This document shows, in pieces, positions 9,095-17,573 of a DNA stretch of 64,000 nt. This DNA is from CALCKU01 sp964607445 (GTDB lineage Bacteria > Pseudomonadota > Alphaproteobacteria > Caulobacterales > Maricaulaceae): the NCBI GenBank assembly GCA_964607445.1, contig CAZSKN010000002.1, positions 124,001 through 188,000 of the forward strand, given 5' to 3'. The notes beneath the pieces are model-generated. The model ran no database searches. It had not been told where the DNA came from and saw only the letters and a program-made list of their open reading frames with translations. Position 1 is the first letter of the stretch. The number at the start of each line of letters is the position of its first letter. A program made the translations under genes and the position numbers.

Positions 9095-9532
9095 ATGCGC
9101 CTATTTACAATATTTCCGCTACTGAGCATGCCCGTTATTATTTATAATGTCGTGGCTTGGGGAGGGGCGACGTTTTCAACGGCTGATGCGGTTCGGGACC
9201 GCATGGATAATGAGGTGATAAGCATTGCTATGGCGTCCGGGGCTGACTGGTCTATTACCCCGGGTCATGCCCTGATTATGTTGAGCTTGCTATTGCTGTT
9301 TTTTGAACTTCTAAAATCAACCGGTTTTGGACGAGCTGCGATCATGAATCATGCCTTTTCTATGGTTTTATTTATTATCTGTCTTGTTGAATTTTTGATG
9401 TTCAATGCTTTTGCAACCTCTGTTTTCTTTTTGATCACCCTGATGTGTTTATTAGATGTTATGGCGGGTTTTATGGTGACTATTGCCAGTGCACGTCGGG
9501 ATTTCGGGGTGACAGAAAGCTTTGGGGATTAG
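9095..9532 (+). CDS. Four-helix inner-membrane protein of unknown function
   Basis: A 145-residue protein with four predicted membrane helices (about 4-24, 57-75, 83-103, 106-131) and short loops; the first loop is soluble and contains DAVRDRMDNE. I recognise its type as a conserved hypothetical alphaproteobacterial membrane protein but cannot name a function. It stands alone between the SDR gene and the EAL protein, same strand. Length and even hydrophobic periodicity make it a real gene. Confidence 0.7.
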   Translation: MRLFTIFPLLSMPVIIYNVVAWGGATFSTADAVRDRMDNEVISIAMASGADWSITPGHALIMLSLLLLFFELLKSTGFGRAAIMNHAFSMVLFIICLVEFLMFNAFATSVFFLITLMCLLDVMAGFMVTIASARRDFGVTESFGD

Positions 9533-9640
9533 AATTTAAAGTACAACTATAGGTGTTAATTTATTAAGGCTTTTTTGCTAATATACTGTGAAAATTGAGA
9601 CGATCACGAAACGCAAATTTTGAAAATAAAGGTGAACCCA

Positions 9641-11506
9641 ATGGGCAAGCGTTCGCAGACAGTTAAAGACAAGAACATGACAATGTCGTCTGACATTAAG
9701 CCTGTTTCTTTATCTGAAACTGAGCTTTTTCATCAGGCTTCGGTCTTGTTAGGCGCAACGTGTTTTATCTGGGATGGTGCCAAAGCCCATGCGTGGGTTG
9801 ATGCCTTAGCTGCGGCAGAATTACTACATGTGCAGGTCGAAAACCTACCGGCAACACGCGATGCTTATGATCACCGTTTAACGGCGGATGCTGCGCGCGC
9901 GCGCGTAAATGCCTTGCGACAATTAACATGGGACGGGGCGCAATATTGTATTTCTTATGAAATACAGACATTTGATGATCAGACCTTATGGCTTGAAGAA
10001 CGCGGGCAGCGCTTGTCTGGCACCGGACAAACACCAGATAAAATTATAGCCGTTATTCGTAATATTTCGACGCAAAAACGCGATCATGATAAAACGGTCC
10101 ATAGTTATAATTTTGACGAATTGACCGGATTGTGGAGTGCGGAACGCTTACATGGTGGATTAAACTATCTTCTCTCGATAGCCAAAAGAACCCATGTTGA
10201 TGCCGGCTTATTGCGATTGCAAGTGATCAATTTAGAGGATGTGAATACCACGTATGGATTTGAAACGGGTGACAGATTGCTTAAAGCTATTGGAGCGCGT
10301 CTCAATACTTTTGTCAAAGCGCCTGATATTCTGGCCAGATTGGCTGATACGGGATTTGCAATCGGCCTCTTACAAGCTGACGCACAAAGTCTTGAAAATC
10401 TTGCCCAATCCCTTGTGTCTGAATTATCAGATACGCCTTATCCGAGCCCGCATGGTGAATTATATGCTGAATTTGCGGCGGGCGGAACGCTCTTGAAGGG
10501 CGCGCATCTGGCGCATGAGCCTCAAAGCAGGCTGGCTGGAGATAATCTGGCCGGAGATAAGTTGGGTGGGGATAGGCTGGCGGGAGATAAAGCCAGAAAT
10601 ATAGGGGCAACGTTGAAACCCGATTATGCCGTGACAGCGGATGATGCGCTTTTACAAGCCCGTATCGCCCTAGAAGAAAGCGTACGCCACCTTGGTGACT
10701 ATATAGCCTATCACAATGATTTAAACAAAAATTGGGAACACAAGAAAAACTATCCTATAACATCTGAAGCCATATTGGCGGCACTAAATGACCGGCGTAT
10801 TTCTTTGGCCTATCAACCGATTGTCGATGCGAAAACCCGGGAACTCCATCATTATGAATGTTTGCTGCGTCTGCGCCGTGATAATGGCGAAATTGTTTCG
10901 GCAGGCCAAATTATCATGGCTGCGGAGAAACTTGACCTTGTGCATTTCCTCGATCGTCGTGCGCTTGAACTGGCGTCTGTAACCTTATTGCGCGACAGCT
11001 CTATCCGGTTAGCGCTCAATCTTTCGGCGGGAACGGTTAAGAATATGAAGGCCGCGGATGCCTATCTCGACGCGTTAAAAGCCCTTGGCCCGGCTGCGCA
11101 AAGAGTGACATTGGAACTTACAGAAACTGTGGCTCTGGACGATCCGGCCATGGCAAACCGGTTTTGCGTTGAGGCCCGACAACTTGGCACGGATTTCGCG
11201 ATAGATGACTTTGGATCCGGTTATACGACATTTCAAAACCTTATGGCAATTGAAGCCGATACGATTAAAATTGATGGCTCCTTTATTCAGGATTTGGCCG
11301 TCATGCCGCATAAGCAAACCTTTGTCCGTATGATGGTGGATCTGGCGCAGACATTTAACGTTAAAACTGTAGCTGAAATGGTCGATAGTCGAGACAATGC
11401 TGATTTACTTATGCGCCTCGGTGTCGATTATCTTCAAGGCTATCTATTTGGTATCCCCAGTGCCGCACCTGCGTGGCTGGGCACGGATAAACCCAAGCTG
11501 TCCTAA
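9641..11506 (+). CDS. PAS-GGDEF(degenerate)-EAL cyclic-di-GMP phosphodiesterase
   Basis: About 621 residues from the ATG at 9641, chosen because AAAGG ends 8 bases upstream; a TTG at 9620 would add seven residues. An N-terminal PAS/PAC-like sensor (roughly 20-145, ending IIAVIRNISTQKRDHD) leads into a GGDEF fold (FDELTGLWSAERLH) whose active-site loop reads LADTGFAIGL rather than GGDEF, so it is probably not a cyclase. The EAL domain (about 375-610) keeps the metal and catalytic residues: ECLLRL, LNLS, ELTET, DDFGSGY, KIDGSFI, AEMVD and QGYLFG, so c-di-GMP hydrolysis is likely. No membrane segment is seen, so it is cytosolic. A four-copy pentapeptide repeat interrupts the GGDEF domain. Confidence 0.9.
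   Translation: MGKRSQTVKDKNMTMSSDIKPVSLSETELFHQASVLLGATCFIWDGAKAHAWVDALAAAELLHVQVENLPATRDAYDHRLTADAARARVNALRQLTWDGAQYCISYEIQTFDDQTLWLEERGQRLSGTGQTPDKIIAVIRNISTQKRDHDKTVHSYNFDELTGLWSAERLHGGLNYLLSIAKRTHVDAGLLRLQVINLEDVNTTYGFETGDRLLKAIGARLNTFVKAPDILARLADTGFAIGLLQADAQSLENLAQSLVSELSDTPYPSPHGELYAEFAAGGTLLKGAHLAHEPQSRLAGDNLAGDKLGGDRLAGDKARNIGATLKPDYAVTADDALLQARIALEESVRHLGDYIAYHNDLNKNWEHKKNYPITSEAILAALNDRRISLAYQPIVDAKTRELHHYECLLRLRRDNGEIVSAGQIIMAAEKLDLVHFLDRRALELASVTLLRDSSIRLALNLSAGTVKNMKAADAYLDALKALGPAAQRVTLELTETVALDDPAMANRFCVEARQLGTDFAIDDFGSGYTTFQNLMAIEADTIKIDGSFIQDLAVMPHKQTFVRMMVDLAQTFNVKTVAEMVDSRDNADLLMRLGVDYLQGYLFGIPSAAPAWLGTDKPKLS
10532..10591 (+). repeat. Four tandem 15-bp repeats coding LAGDN/LAGDK/LGGDR/LAGDK
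   Basis: Units at 10532-10546, 10547-10561, 10562-10576 and 10577-10591 each encode L-(A/G)-G-D-(N/K/R). They lie in a loop late in the degenerate GGDEF domain and keep the reading frame, so copy number can change without breaking the protein. Confidence 0.9.
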
Positions 11507-11510
11507 TTTA

Positions 11511-12326
11511 TCAAAGGGCCGGAATATGTTCCATCAACATGGCGCCAATGCGTATTGGTTCGGCGCGTACGGCCAAGCCGGTTGCATTATCCGTTTCAAC
11601 AAAAATACCGCATAGGGTCGGCGGCCCCGCCGCCGGTGTAAACCGTCCCGCGCGCATGCGGGTTGTAAACCGGTGCAAGGGTTCCTCTTTATCCATGCCG
11701 ATGACACTATTATAATCTCCGCACATCCCGGCATCCGTTTGATAGGCTGTGCCGTTAGGCCAGATACGTGTATCAGAGGTTGGCACATGTTGATGCGTGC
11801 CCACAACAAGGCTGACCCGTCCGTCACAAAATATGCCCATGCCCTGTTTTTCCGATGTGGCTTCAGCGTGTATATCAACGATAATGGCATCTGCAACAGT
11901 GCCTAACGGGGCGGCATTTATCTCTTTATCCACGGCTTGAAACGGGTCGTCTAATGCGTCCATAAATACCCGCCCTAATACATTAACGACCAATAGTTGA
12001 AATCCGTTAATAGTGTAAAGCCCTGCACCGCGTCCCGGAACTGTGCCTTGAGGGTAGTTGCAAGGCCGGAGCAGGCGATCCTCGGTCTCAATAACATTGA
12101 TGCCCTGCGGATTATCAAAACTATGATTGCCCAGTGTTAACACATCGACACCGGCCTCAAAAAGCTCATCTGCAGTGGCGCGGGTAATGCCAAAGCCTCC
12201 GGCTGCGTTTTCCGCATTGACAATAACGGCGTCCAGACCCAATTCGCCTTTGAGGCGGGGCACATATTGGGTAATAGCTTTACGTCCGGCGCGCCCGACA
12301 ACATCTCCGAAAAATGCAATTTTCAC
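11511..12326 (-). CDS. TIGR00282/YmdB family metallophosphoesterase
   Basis: A 271-residue protein of the YmdB family of cyclic-nucleotide phosphodiesterases. Metal ligands seen at the expected places are Asp8 (FFGDVVG), Glu39-Asn40 (VNAEN), Asn67 (LGNHSFD), the His in IVDIHAEATSEK, and the two His of VGTHQHVPTSD. In Bacillus the family hydrolyses 2',3'-cAMP and affects biofilm decisions; the substrate here is not known. It lies 29 bp downstream of the 5-formyltetrahydrofolate cyclo-ligase gene on the same strand, a pairing that is frequent in alphaproteobacteria, and ends 4 bp from the convergent EAL gene. Confidence 0.9.
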   Translation of the reverse strand: MKIAFFGDVVGRAGRKAITQYVPRLKGELGLDAVIVNAENAAGGFGITRATADELFEAGVDVLTLGNHSFDNPQGINVIETEDRLLRPCNYPQGTVPGRGAGLYTINGFQLLVVNVLGRVFMDALDDPFQAVDKEINAAPLGTVADAIIVDIHAEATSEKQGMGIFCDGRVSLVVGTHQHVPTSDTRIWPNGTAYQTDAGMCGDYNSVIGMDKEEPLHRFTTRMRAGRFTPAAGPPTLCGIFVETDNATGLAVRAEPIRIGAMLMEHIPAL

Positions 12327-12355
12327 ACCTAATTCTCACCGTAATTTTTAAATAA

Positions 12356-12919
12356 CTATAGGTTAAAGTCTCTAAACCCTGTTTCTGTTAAAATGGCGTC
12401 CAATCGGACATCATGTGCGTCTGTGGGTAACGCGCTGGCTTCTTGCGCATTATAGGCAATGCCGCAAGTAAAAATCTTATGGTTTTGTGAAAGCTTTGCC
12501 AATGTGCGGTCATAAAACCCGCCGCCATACCCCAGCCTATCGCCACGGGCTGTAAACGCTAAAAGCGGAACAAAGATGATTTCGGGTAAAACCTCCGGCT
12601 TGTCTGGATAGGGTTCATAGGTCTGATATGGGCCGGACTTTAGCGGATCAGAGGGCGACCACGCTCGAAATATAAGAGGATGTCCTTTGCGGGGTGTGCA
12701 GGGCAGACTCAAGGTTTCCCCCATGCTGGCCAAGGCGTATTGCAGGTCTCGCGTATCTATCTCTCCGGGCAAGGGCCATATGCCGCCAATGATTTTATGG
12801 CGTAAGGCCAGTGCGGGATAATGTGCGATCAGAGCATGGGCATGTGCGGGGTGATGGGCGATGGCCCGTCTTTGCTTGGCTTGCAGGCGCGCGCGCGTTT
12901 TTTCCAATTTAAGGTTCAT
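12356..12919 (-). CDS. 5-formyltetrahydrofolate cyclo-ligase
   Basis: A 187-residue enzyme that converts 5-formyl-THF to 5,10-methenyl-THF using ATP, salvaging folate. Conserved features are the basic N-terminal RLQAKQRRA, the folate-site region IIFVPLLAFTARGDRLGYGGG and FYDRTLA. The ATG at 12919 has no obvious ribosome-binding site. In many proteobacteria this gene follows the 6S RNA gene; I looked for it upstream and could not see a convincing candidate. It probably forms an operon with the ymdB-like gene downstream. Confidence 0.92.
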   Translation of the reverse strand: MNLKLEKTRARLQAKQRRAIAHHPAHAHALIAHYPALALRHKIIGGIWPLPGEIDTRDLQYALASMGETLSLPCTPRKGHPLIFRAWSPSDPLKSGPYQTYEPYPDKPEVLPEIIFVPLLAFTARGDRLGYGGGFYDRTLAKLSQNHKIFTCGIAYNAQEASALPTDAHDVRLDAILTETGFRDFNL

Positions 12920-12976
12920 AGTCGCGTTTTGCTACTGATAGCTCTTTTGCCTATTGTGTATTAAGGCCTGTGTCGG

Positions 12977-13069
12977 TTAATCGCTAAAATGTTTTATAGA
13001 TAAATTAAAGCCGAAATAGAGTGTAACCCACAATAAGGCGAGAGGTAAAATTGTGCTCATCGTTTCCAT
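12977..13069 (-). CDS. Putative 30-residue small membrane protein
   Basis: A short frame of 30 residues beginning METMSTILPLALLWVTLYFG. AGGA lies 7 bases before the ATG, a well-placed ribosome-binding site. One hydrophobic helix spans about residues 6-25 and the tail is IKHFSD, the shape of a single-pass small membrane protein. It sits between ftsK (93 bp upstream) and the 5-formyltetrahydrofolate cyclo-ligase gene (57 bp downstream), all minus strand. I do not recognise a family; evidence is the site, the helix and the otherwise empty 243-bp region. Confidence 0.45.
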   Translation of the reverse strand: METMSTILPLALLWVTLYFGFNLSIKHFSD

Positions 13070-13162
13070 TATGATGTCCTTTCGTCTCCCGTATTTGCCC
13101 AACTTTGTAACCAAAATGTCTTTTTCGGCGTTTATTATAGCTTTCTACACTTAATAGAGCGT

Positions 13163-15631
13163 TTAATAACTGTCCTTTTCGGGCAGAAAAATTTCGCGTT
13201 TGCCCCCGGGCCCGCTCGGTCCAATCATGCCGTCTTGTTCCATTTTTTCGATAAGATTGGCCGCACGATTATATCCGATAGAGAGCTTGCGCTGGATATA
13301 GCTTGTCGACGCTTTCCGGTCATTGGCTACGATTGCTACGGCCTGATCAAATAGCGTATTGCCTTCTGAGCCTCCGCCAGCCAGCGTGGGGTCTTCCGGG
13401 CCCTCCTCGCGTTCTGTCGTGATATCTTCAAGATAAGATGGCGTACCTTGAGCTTTGACAAAGGCGGCGATACGTTCGACCTCGGCATCCGAAACAAAGG
13501 GGCCATGCAGGCGACGCGGACGCCCTGTGCCCATAAACAACATATCCCCGTTCCCCAAAAGCTGTTCAGCTCCGTTTTCATTAATAATGGTACGGCTATC
13601 AATAGATGAGCCGACACGGAAGGATACGCGGGTCGGGAAATTTGCTTTGATCGTACCGGTGATAACATCGGTTGAGGGGCGTTGCGTTGCCATTATCATA
13701 TGAATACCTGCGGCACGGGCCATTTGTGCCAATCTTTGCACGGAACCCTCAATTTCTTTACGCGCCACCATCATCAAGTCGGCCATTTCGTCAATAATTA
13801 CAACAATAAAGGGCATGGGTTCATAATTGAGTTCTTCGGTTTCAAAAACAGGATCACCCGTTTCTTTATTATAGCCCGTCATAGTGGTTTTGGTTATGAT
13901 TTCGCCGCGGGCCTTGGCCTCTGCAACTTTTTCATTATACCCGGCCATATTCCTTACGCCCATCTTGGACATTTTACGGTAACGGTCTTCCATTTCTCTT
14001 ACCGTCCATTTTAACGCTACAACGGCTTTTTTCGGTTCTGTGACCACCGGTGCGAGGAGATGGGGAGCATTATCGTAAATCGACAATTCAAGCATTTTCG
14101 GATCTATCATGATAAATTTACATTGCTCCGGGGTGAGCTTGTACATCAGGCTTAAAATCATGGCATTAACCGCCACAGATTTACCCGAACCTGTGGTACC
14201 TGCGACCAATAAATGCGGCATTTTTGATAAATCTGCGATAAAGGGGGATCCGCCAATATCTTCCCCCATGATAAGCGGGAGTCCGGCTTCGCTGTCTTGG
14301 AAATCGCGAGAGGACAGCATGTCTTTTAACCAGACCGTTTCGCGACGACGATTGGGGAGTTCTACCCCCATAGCATTGCGACCGGGTACAACGGCAATTC
14401 GCGCCGATTGCGCGCTCATATTTCTGGCAATATCATTGGCAAGTCCGATAATGCGCTTGGATTTGACTCCGGGGGCAGGTTCAAATTCAAATAATGTCAC
14501 AACGGGGCCGGGTCGGACCGCGCCCATATCACCTTGAATGCCATATTCGGCCATGACACGGTGCAAATTTTCAGACGCTCGGCGTAGTGCGCCTTCATCT
14601 GTGATCGCCGAACGTGGCGGCGGGGTTTTTAAAAGGTCGAGTGTGGGCAGTACAAATTCACTGCCTTCGGGGAATTGAAACTCGGGTGTTTTTGCCGCGG
14701 AACGTAAGGCCGGTTTCTTTTTAACGCTTGTGCGGGGTTTGCGTGCGGACTTAGATGTGGGTGGCGGAGCTGAGCGCGTTGTTGAGGCGTCAATGGGGGC
14801 ATAGGCGGCCGAGGTTCGGATCATATGATCAATGGTTTCGGAATGGCTACGCCCATTTGTCAGCGAGGTGTTAAGAGAATGGGTGACGTGATCCCGATGC
14901 AAATTGGACGCCGAGCCGGATTTCGAGGCAAACCTTTTATGGAATAGCGTGCTTAGAAGTGCGACTAAACGGTCAATCCAGACCCGTATAGTGGCCCAGA
15001 CCAAACCGGCCGCGTCCCAAATATCAACTAGGTCACGTCCGACAATGCCGATAAAGCGCCCTAAACAAAATGCGGCGATGACAAAGGTGAAAATAGCGAC
15101 AATCAAGCCGGCAATAGGGATATTAAAATGGTCAAGTGCGCCTTTGAAATTCAGGTAAATACCGTCACCCAGCCAGCCCCCAATACCCGTTGCCATAGGC
15201 CAGCTTTGAGGAATTGGAAACGCAGACAGTGTGGCCGTCCCAAAAATCACAGCCCCCAATAATAGAGTGGCCCGGCGCCATCTGTCTAGCCGAGTAGATT
15301 TGGGTCGGGGTTTGAAAATGCCGCGAATGCCGGTAAATAATGTTAAGCCCCCTAATAATATGCCGCCCCATCCAATCACTTGCATGATCAAATTAGAGGA
15401 TCCGGCCCCGATAGGACCCAGAGCGTTTTGTGTTTCGCCGATACCGGCCGTATCAAATGTCGTGTCAAAGGGATTATAACTCAGCATAGCGATCAGGATG
15501 GCCGCACCCAGCCCGCATAAAAACAAAGCCAATATCGCACGTTTCACCGCACTACCCGCAGACAGGTTCAACTCATCCATCATATCATTGGCAAGGTGAG
15601 TGTCATATTCGACTGCGGCACTGGGTGGCAT
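13163..15631 (-). CDS. ftsK: DNA translocase FtsK
   Basis: An 822-residue septal DNA pump that moves chromosome termini before division. Four transmembrane helices lie in the first ~200 residues; a short linker with Ser/Lys/Pro-rich sequence follows (about 230-310). The motor has Walker A VAGTTGSGKS (near 477), Walker B FIVVIIDEMADLM (near 615) and the RecA-like core with MATQRPSTDVITG. The C-terminal gamma winged helix (about 755-822, YIQRKLSIGYNRAANLIEKM) reads KOPS and activates XerCD. AGGA lies 7 bases before the start. The linker is short compared with E. coli FtsK, as is usual for alphaproteobacteria. Confidence 0.97.
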   Translation of the reverse strand: MPPSAAVEYDTHLANDMMDELNLSAGSAVKRAILALFLCGLGAAILIAMLSYNPFDTTFDTAGIGETQNALGPIGAGSSNLIMQVIGWGGILLGGLTLFTGIRGIFKPRPKSTRLDRWRRATLLLGAVIFGTATLSAFPIPQSWPMATGIGGWLGDGIYLNFKGALDHFNIPIAGLIVAIFTFVIAAFCLGRFIGIVGRDLVDIWDAAGLVWATIRVWIDRLVALLSTLFHKRFASKSGSASNLHRDHVTHSLNTSLTNGRSHSETIDHMIRTSAAYAPIDASTTRSAPPPTSKSARKPRTSVKKKPALRSAAKTPEFQFPEGSEFVLPTLDLLKTPPPRSAITDEGALRRASENLHRVMAEYGIQGDMGAVRPGPVVTLFEFEPAPGVKSKRIIGLANDIARNMSAQSARIAVVPGRNAMGVELPNRRRETVWLKDMLSSRDFQDSEAGLPLIMGEDIGGSPFIADLSKMPHLLVAGTTGSGKSVAVNAMILSLMYKLTPEQCKFIMIDPKMLELSIYDNAPHLLAPVVTEPKKAVVALKWTVREMEDRYRKMSKMGVRNMAGYNEKVAEAKARGEIITKTTMTGYNKETGDPVFETEELNYEPMPFIVVIIDEMADLMMVARKEIEGSVQRLAQMARAAGIHMIMATQRPSTDVITGTIKANFPTRVSFRVGSSIDSRTIINENGAEQLLGNGDMLFMGTGRPRRLHGPFVSDAEVERIAAFVKAQGTPSYLEDITTEREEGPEDPTLAGGGSEGNTLFDQAVAIVANDRKASTSYIQRKLSIGYNRAANLIEKMEQDGMIGPSGPGGKREIFLPEKDSY

Positions 15632-15815
15632 GAAATTATCCTGAAGTGTTAAGTTAAGGAAACCTAAATGCAGGGGGTAAACACCGGGTAAATAGAAGGT
15701 TAAATTTCTGAAAATCTCCCAAGCTTGATATTGGTGGGTGTTCGGGGCTATTGGCAGCGTTTATCTCTAGGGTCAGGGAGTAGACGGCTCATGAATTCCC
15801 GTTTATGACGCGTCT

Positions 15816-16646
15816 ATGACAGATATGATTGAAATCGGTATATTAGGCGCCAGCGGGCGCATGGGGCGCGAGGTTCTTAAGGCTTTAGACGCAGAACCAC
15901 GGGCAAAATTAACAGTGGCTTTGGCGGCTCCGAACGCGGCTGAACTTGGTCAGGACGTGGGTCAATTGGCAGGGCTGCGGGATATAGGTGTGCGTTTAAC
16001 ATCACAAACCCGAGACGGACTTGAAGCCTGTGACGTCATGATTGATTTTTCATCTCCACAGGCCGCTATAGATGCGGCTTTGGCTATGCATGAAAGTCGT
16101 TGCCATACATTGGTGACGGGCACGACAGGGTTTACGTCTGTCGAAGAGCAAGCCCTGATATCGGCTTCCGACAATATTACATTGCTAAAGTCGGGTAATT
16201 TCTCTTTGGGTGTAAATATGCTCGAAATTCTGGTTGAACAGGCGACGCGGGCCTTAAATCAGGACTGGGATGTGGAAATCCTGGACATGCATCATAAACA
16301 CAAAGTCGATGCGCCGTCCGGCACAGCGCTTATGTTAGGTGATGCGGCTGCGCGGGGACGGGCTATTGCGCTTGAGGATGCCCGCGTTTTGTCGCGTGAA
16401 GGGCGCGGGGATGCGCGACGTGAAGGCCAAATAGGATTTGCCGCCTTGCGGGGGGGCGGTGTTATCGGATCGCATGAAGTGCGAATCGCGTCTGAACTTG
16501 AAATGATTACGCTCTCGCATGATGCGCTGGACCGCTCCGTATTTGCCAGCGGCGCTGTGGCCGCAGCCCTTTGGGCGGCCGGACAGCCCAAGGGGCTATA
16601 TGATATGAAAGATGTCTTGGGACTGGGGCGCTCTACCCCCCGCTAA
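15816..16646 (+). CDS. dapB: 4-hydroxy-tetrahydrodipicolinate reductase
   Basis: A 276-residue DapB of the lysine/diaminopimelate pathway, reducing HTPA to tetrahydrodipicolinate with NAD(P)H. The N-terminal GILGASGRMGREV (8-20) binds the cofactor; TGTTGFT (101-107) lines the site; the catalytic signature DMHHKHKVDAPSGTA holds His159/His160 and Lys163. It is the only dap gene here besides dapF at 57298-58152. No clear ribosome-binding site precedes the ATG at 15816; Met4 is an alternative. Its stop is 4 bp from the convergent ABA4-like gene. Confidence 0.97.
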   Translation: MTDMIEIGILGASGRMGREVLKALDAEPRAKLTVALAAPNAAELGQDVGQLAGLRDIGVRLTSQTRDGLEACDVMIDFSSPQAAIDAALAMHESRCHTLVTGTTGFTSVEEQALISASDNITLLKSGNFSLGVNMLEILVEQATRALNQDWDVEILDMHHKHKVDAPSGTALMLGDAAARGRAIALEDARVLSREGRGDARREGQIGFAALRGGGVIGSHEVRIASELEMITLSHDALDRSVFASGAVAAALWAAGQPKGLYDMKDVLGLGRSTPR

Positions 16647-16650
16647 CACC

Positions 16651-17109
16651 CTACAGCGTGCCGGTTTCATCCAATGCCGCTCCAGCCTTTTTCGACGTGC
16701 GGCGTAAAACAAGATAAAGACACAGCCCGACAGGCCCGAATATAAATGTTAATAAAAGGCAGGGGATTAGGATAAAATGAGGAATATGTCTGCGGGCGGC
16801 ATCGCGGGCTTCCCACGCACCGATAAAGAGGTCAAAAACAAGGTAATGCGTCCACCCGACGAGGAGACCCAAATCTGATGCAAAAATTTGACGCACGGCG
16901 ATAATATTGGAAAACCCTGCGCCTTTAGCCCCGAGCCCGAAAAACACCGTTCCTATCAGTCCGGCCATGTACACACAGCCCAAAACCATGGGGTAAGCCC
17001 AGGAGTGTACAAGTGTGTGGGTCAACCGCGCTTTGGGGGCAAATACCAGTAAGGCCCAAGCCGGTAGGACCGAGATATTTACGAGGCTAAAACATACTTC
17101 CATCGACAT
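16651..17109 (-). CDS. ABA4-like (DUF4281) membrane protein
   Basis: A 152-residue protein with four predicted membrane helices. The stretch LGLLVGWTHYLVFDLFIGAWEARDA followed by HIPHFILIP and GPVGLCLYL is the signature of the ABA4-like family (the sequence is split here to stay short: core YLVFDLFIGAWEARDA). Plant ABA4 is needed for neoxanthin synthesis; bacterial members are uncharacterised and may relate to carotenoids, which is inference only. A longer frame from 17178 would overlap the DUF2147 gene by 52 bases, so the start at 17109 is preferred. It follows the DUF2147 gene on the same strand. Confidence 0.78.
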   Translation of the reverse strand: MSMEVCFSLVNISVLPAWALLVFAPKARLTHTLVHSWAYPMVLGCVYMAGLIGTVFFGLGAKGAGFSNIIAVRQIFASDLGLLVGWTHYLVFDLFIGAWEARDAARRHIPHFILIPCLLLTFIFGPVGLCLYLVLRRTSKKAGAALDETGTL

Positions 17110-17126
17110 GATGTTACGCTCGTAAA

Positions 17127-17564
17127 TTATGTGGGCGGTCGTGTCCAGATTTGCGTTTGGCAAAAGGGGCCGACACACCCTTTCACAGATAATGTCCCGT
17201 TCTCTTTTCGTTTGATAGCGGATTTATAGGTTTTTCCATCTTCGGGATTATATATTTTCCCCGAGGCCCAACCCGAGGATTTACGTCTAAAACCATAGAT
17301 CATTTTAAGCCCCGTTAAGGGCTGTTTGGCACGGTCCGGATCGGGATTGTTAATATCAAACGGGTTTTCATTACCTGCATATGTGACCCAGACAATATGT
17401 CCGCATGGCGCGTTATTCTGGCATGTCGTAATGTCAATTTTCGCGGTTTTCTCAGCTGTGACCCACAGACCCCAAACATTATGGGGGTCATGGGTCGGGT
17501 CTGCCGCAACACTGTTTAACGGTAAGCATAGGCCAGCTAGGCTGATCAATATGTGTTTTTTCAT
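17127..17564 (-). CDS. DUF2147 family periplasmic protein
   Basis: A 145-residue secreted protein: signal peptide MKKHILISLAGLCLPLNSVAA, then the DUF2147 pattern VWGLWVTAEKTAKIDI, paired Cys residues (TTCQNNAPCG), LTGLKMIYGF and a W-x-x-G-K-IYNPEDGKTY motif. The C-terminus keeps a second Cys pair (GCVGPFC). The family forms a small beta-barrel of unknown function in the periplasm. It lies 9 bp downstream of the HerA-like ATPase gene and upstream of the ABA4-like gene, all minus strand. Confidence 0.85.
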   Translation of the reverse strand: MKKHILISLAGLCLPLNSVAADPTHDPHNVWGLWVTAEKTAKIDITTCQNNAPCGHIVWVTYAGNENPFDINNPDPDRAKQPLTGLKMIYGFRRKSSGWASGKIYNPEDGKTYKSAIKRKENGTLSVKGCVGPFCQTQIWTRPPT

Positions 17565-17573
17565 GTCTTAAAG

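Noticed and set aside
9641..11506. Diguanylate cyclase activity of the PAS-GGDEF-EAL protein
   Set aside because: The GGDEF loop is replaced by LADTGF; cyclase activity is not expected.
12920..13162. 6S RNA gene expected upstream of the 5-formyltetrahydrofolate cyclo-ligase gene
   Set aside because: No long imperfect hairpin with a central bubble is visible; the region is AT-rich and contains a short coding-like frame instead. A covariance-model search would be decisive.
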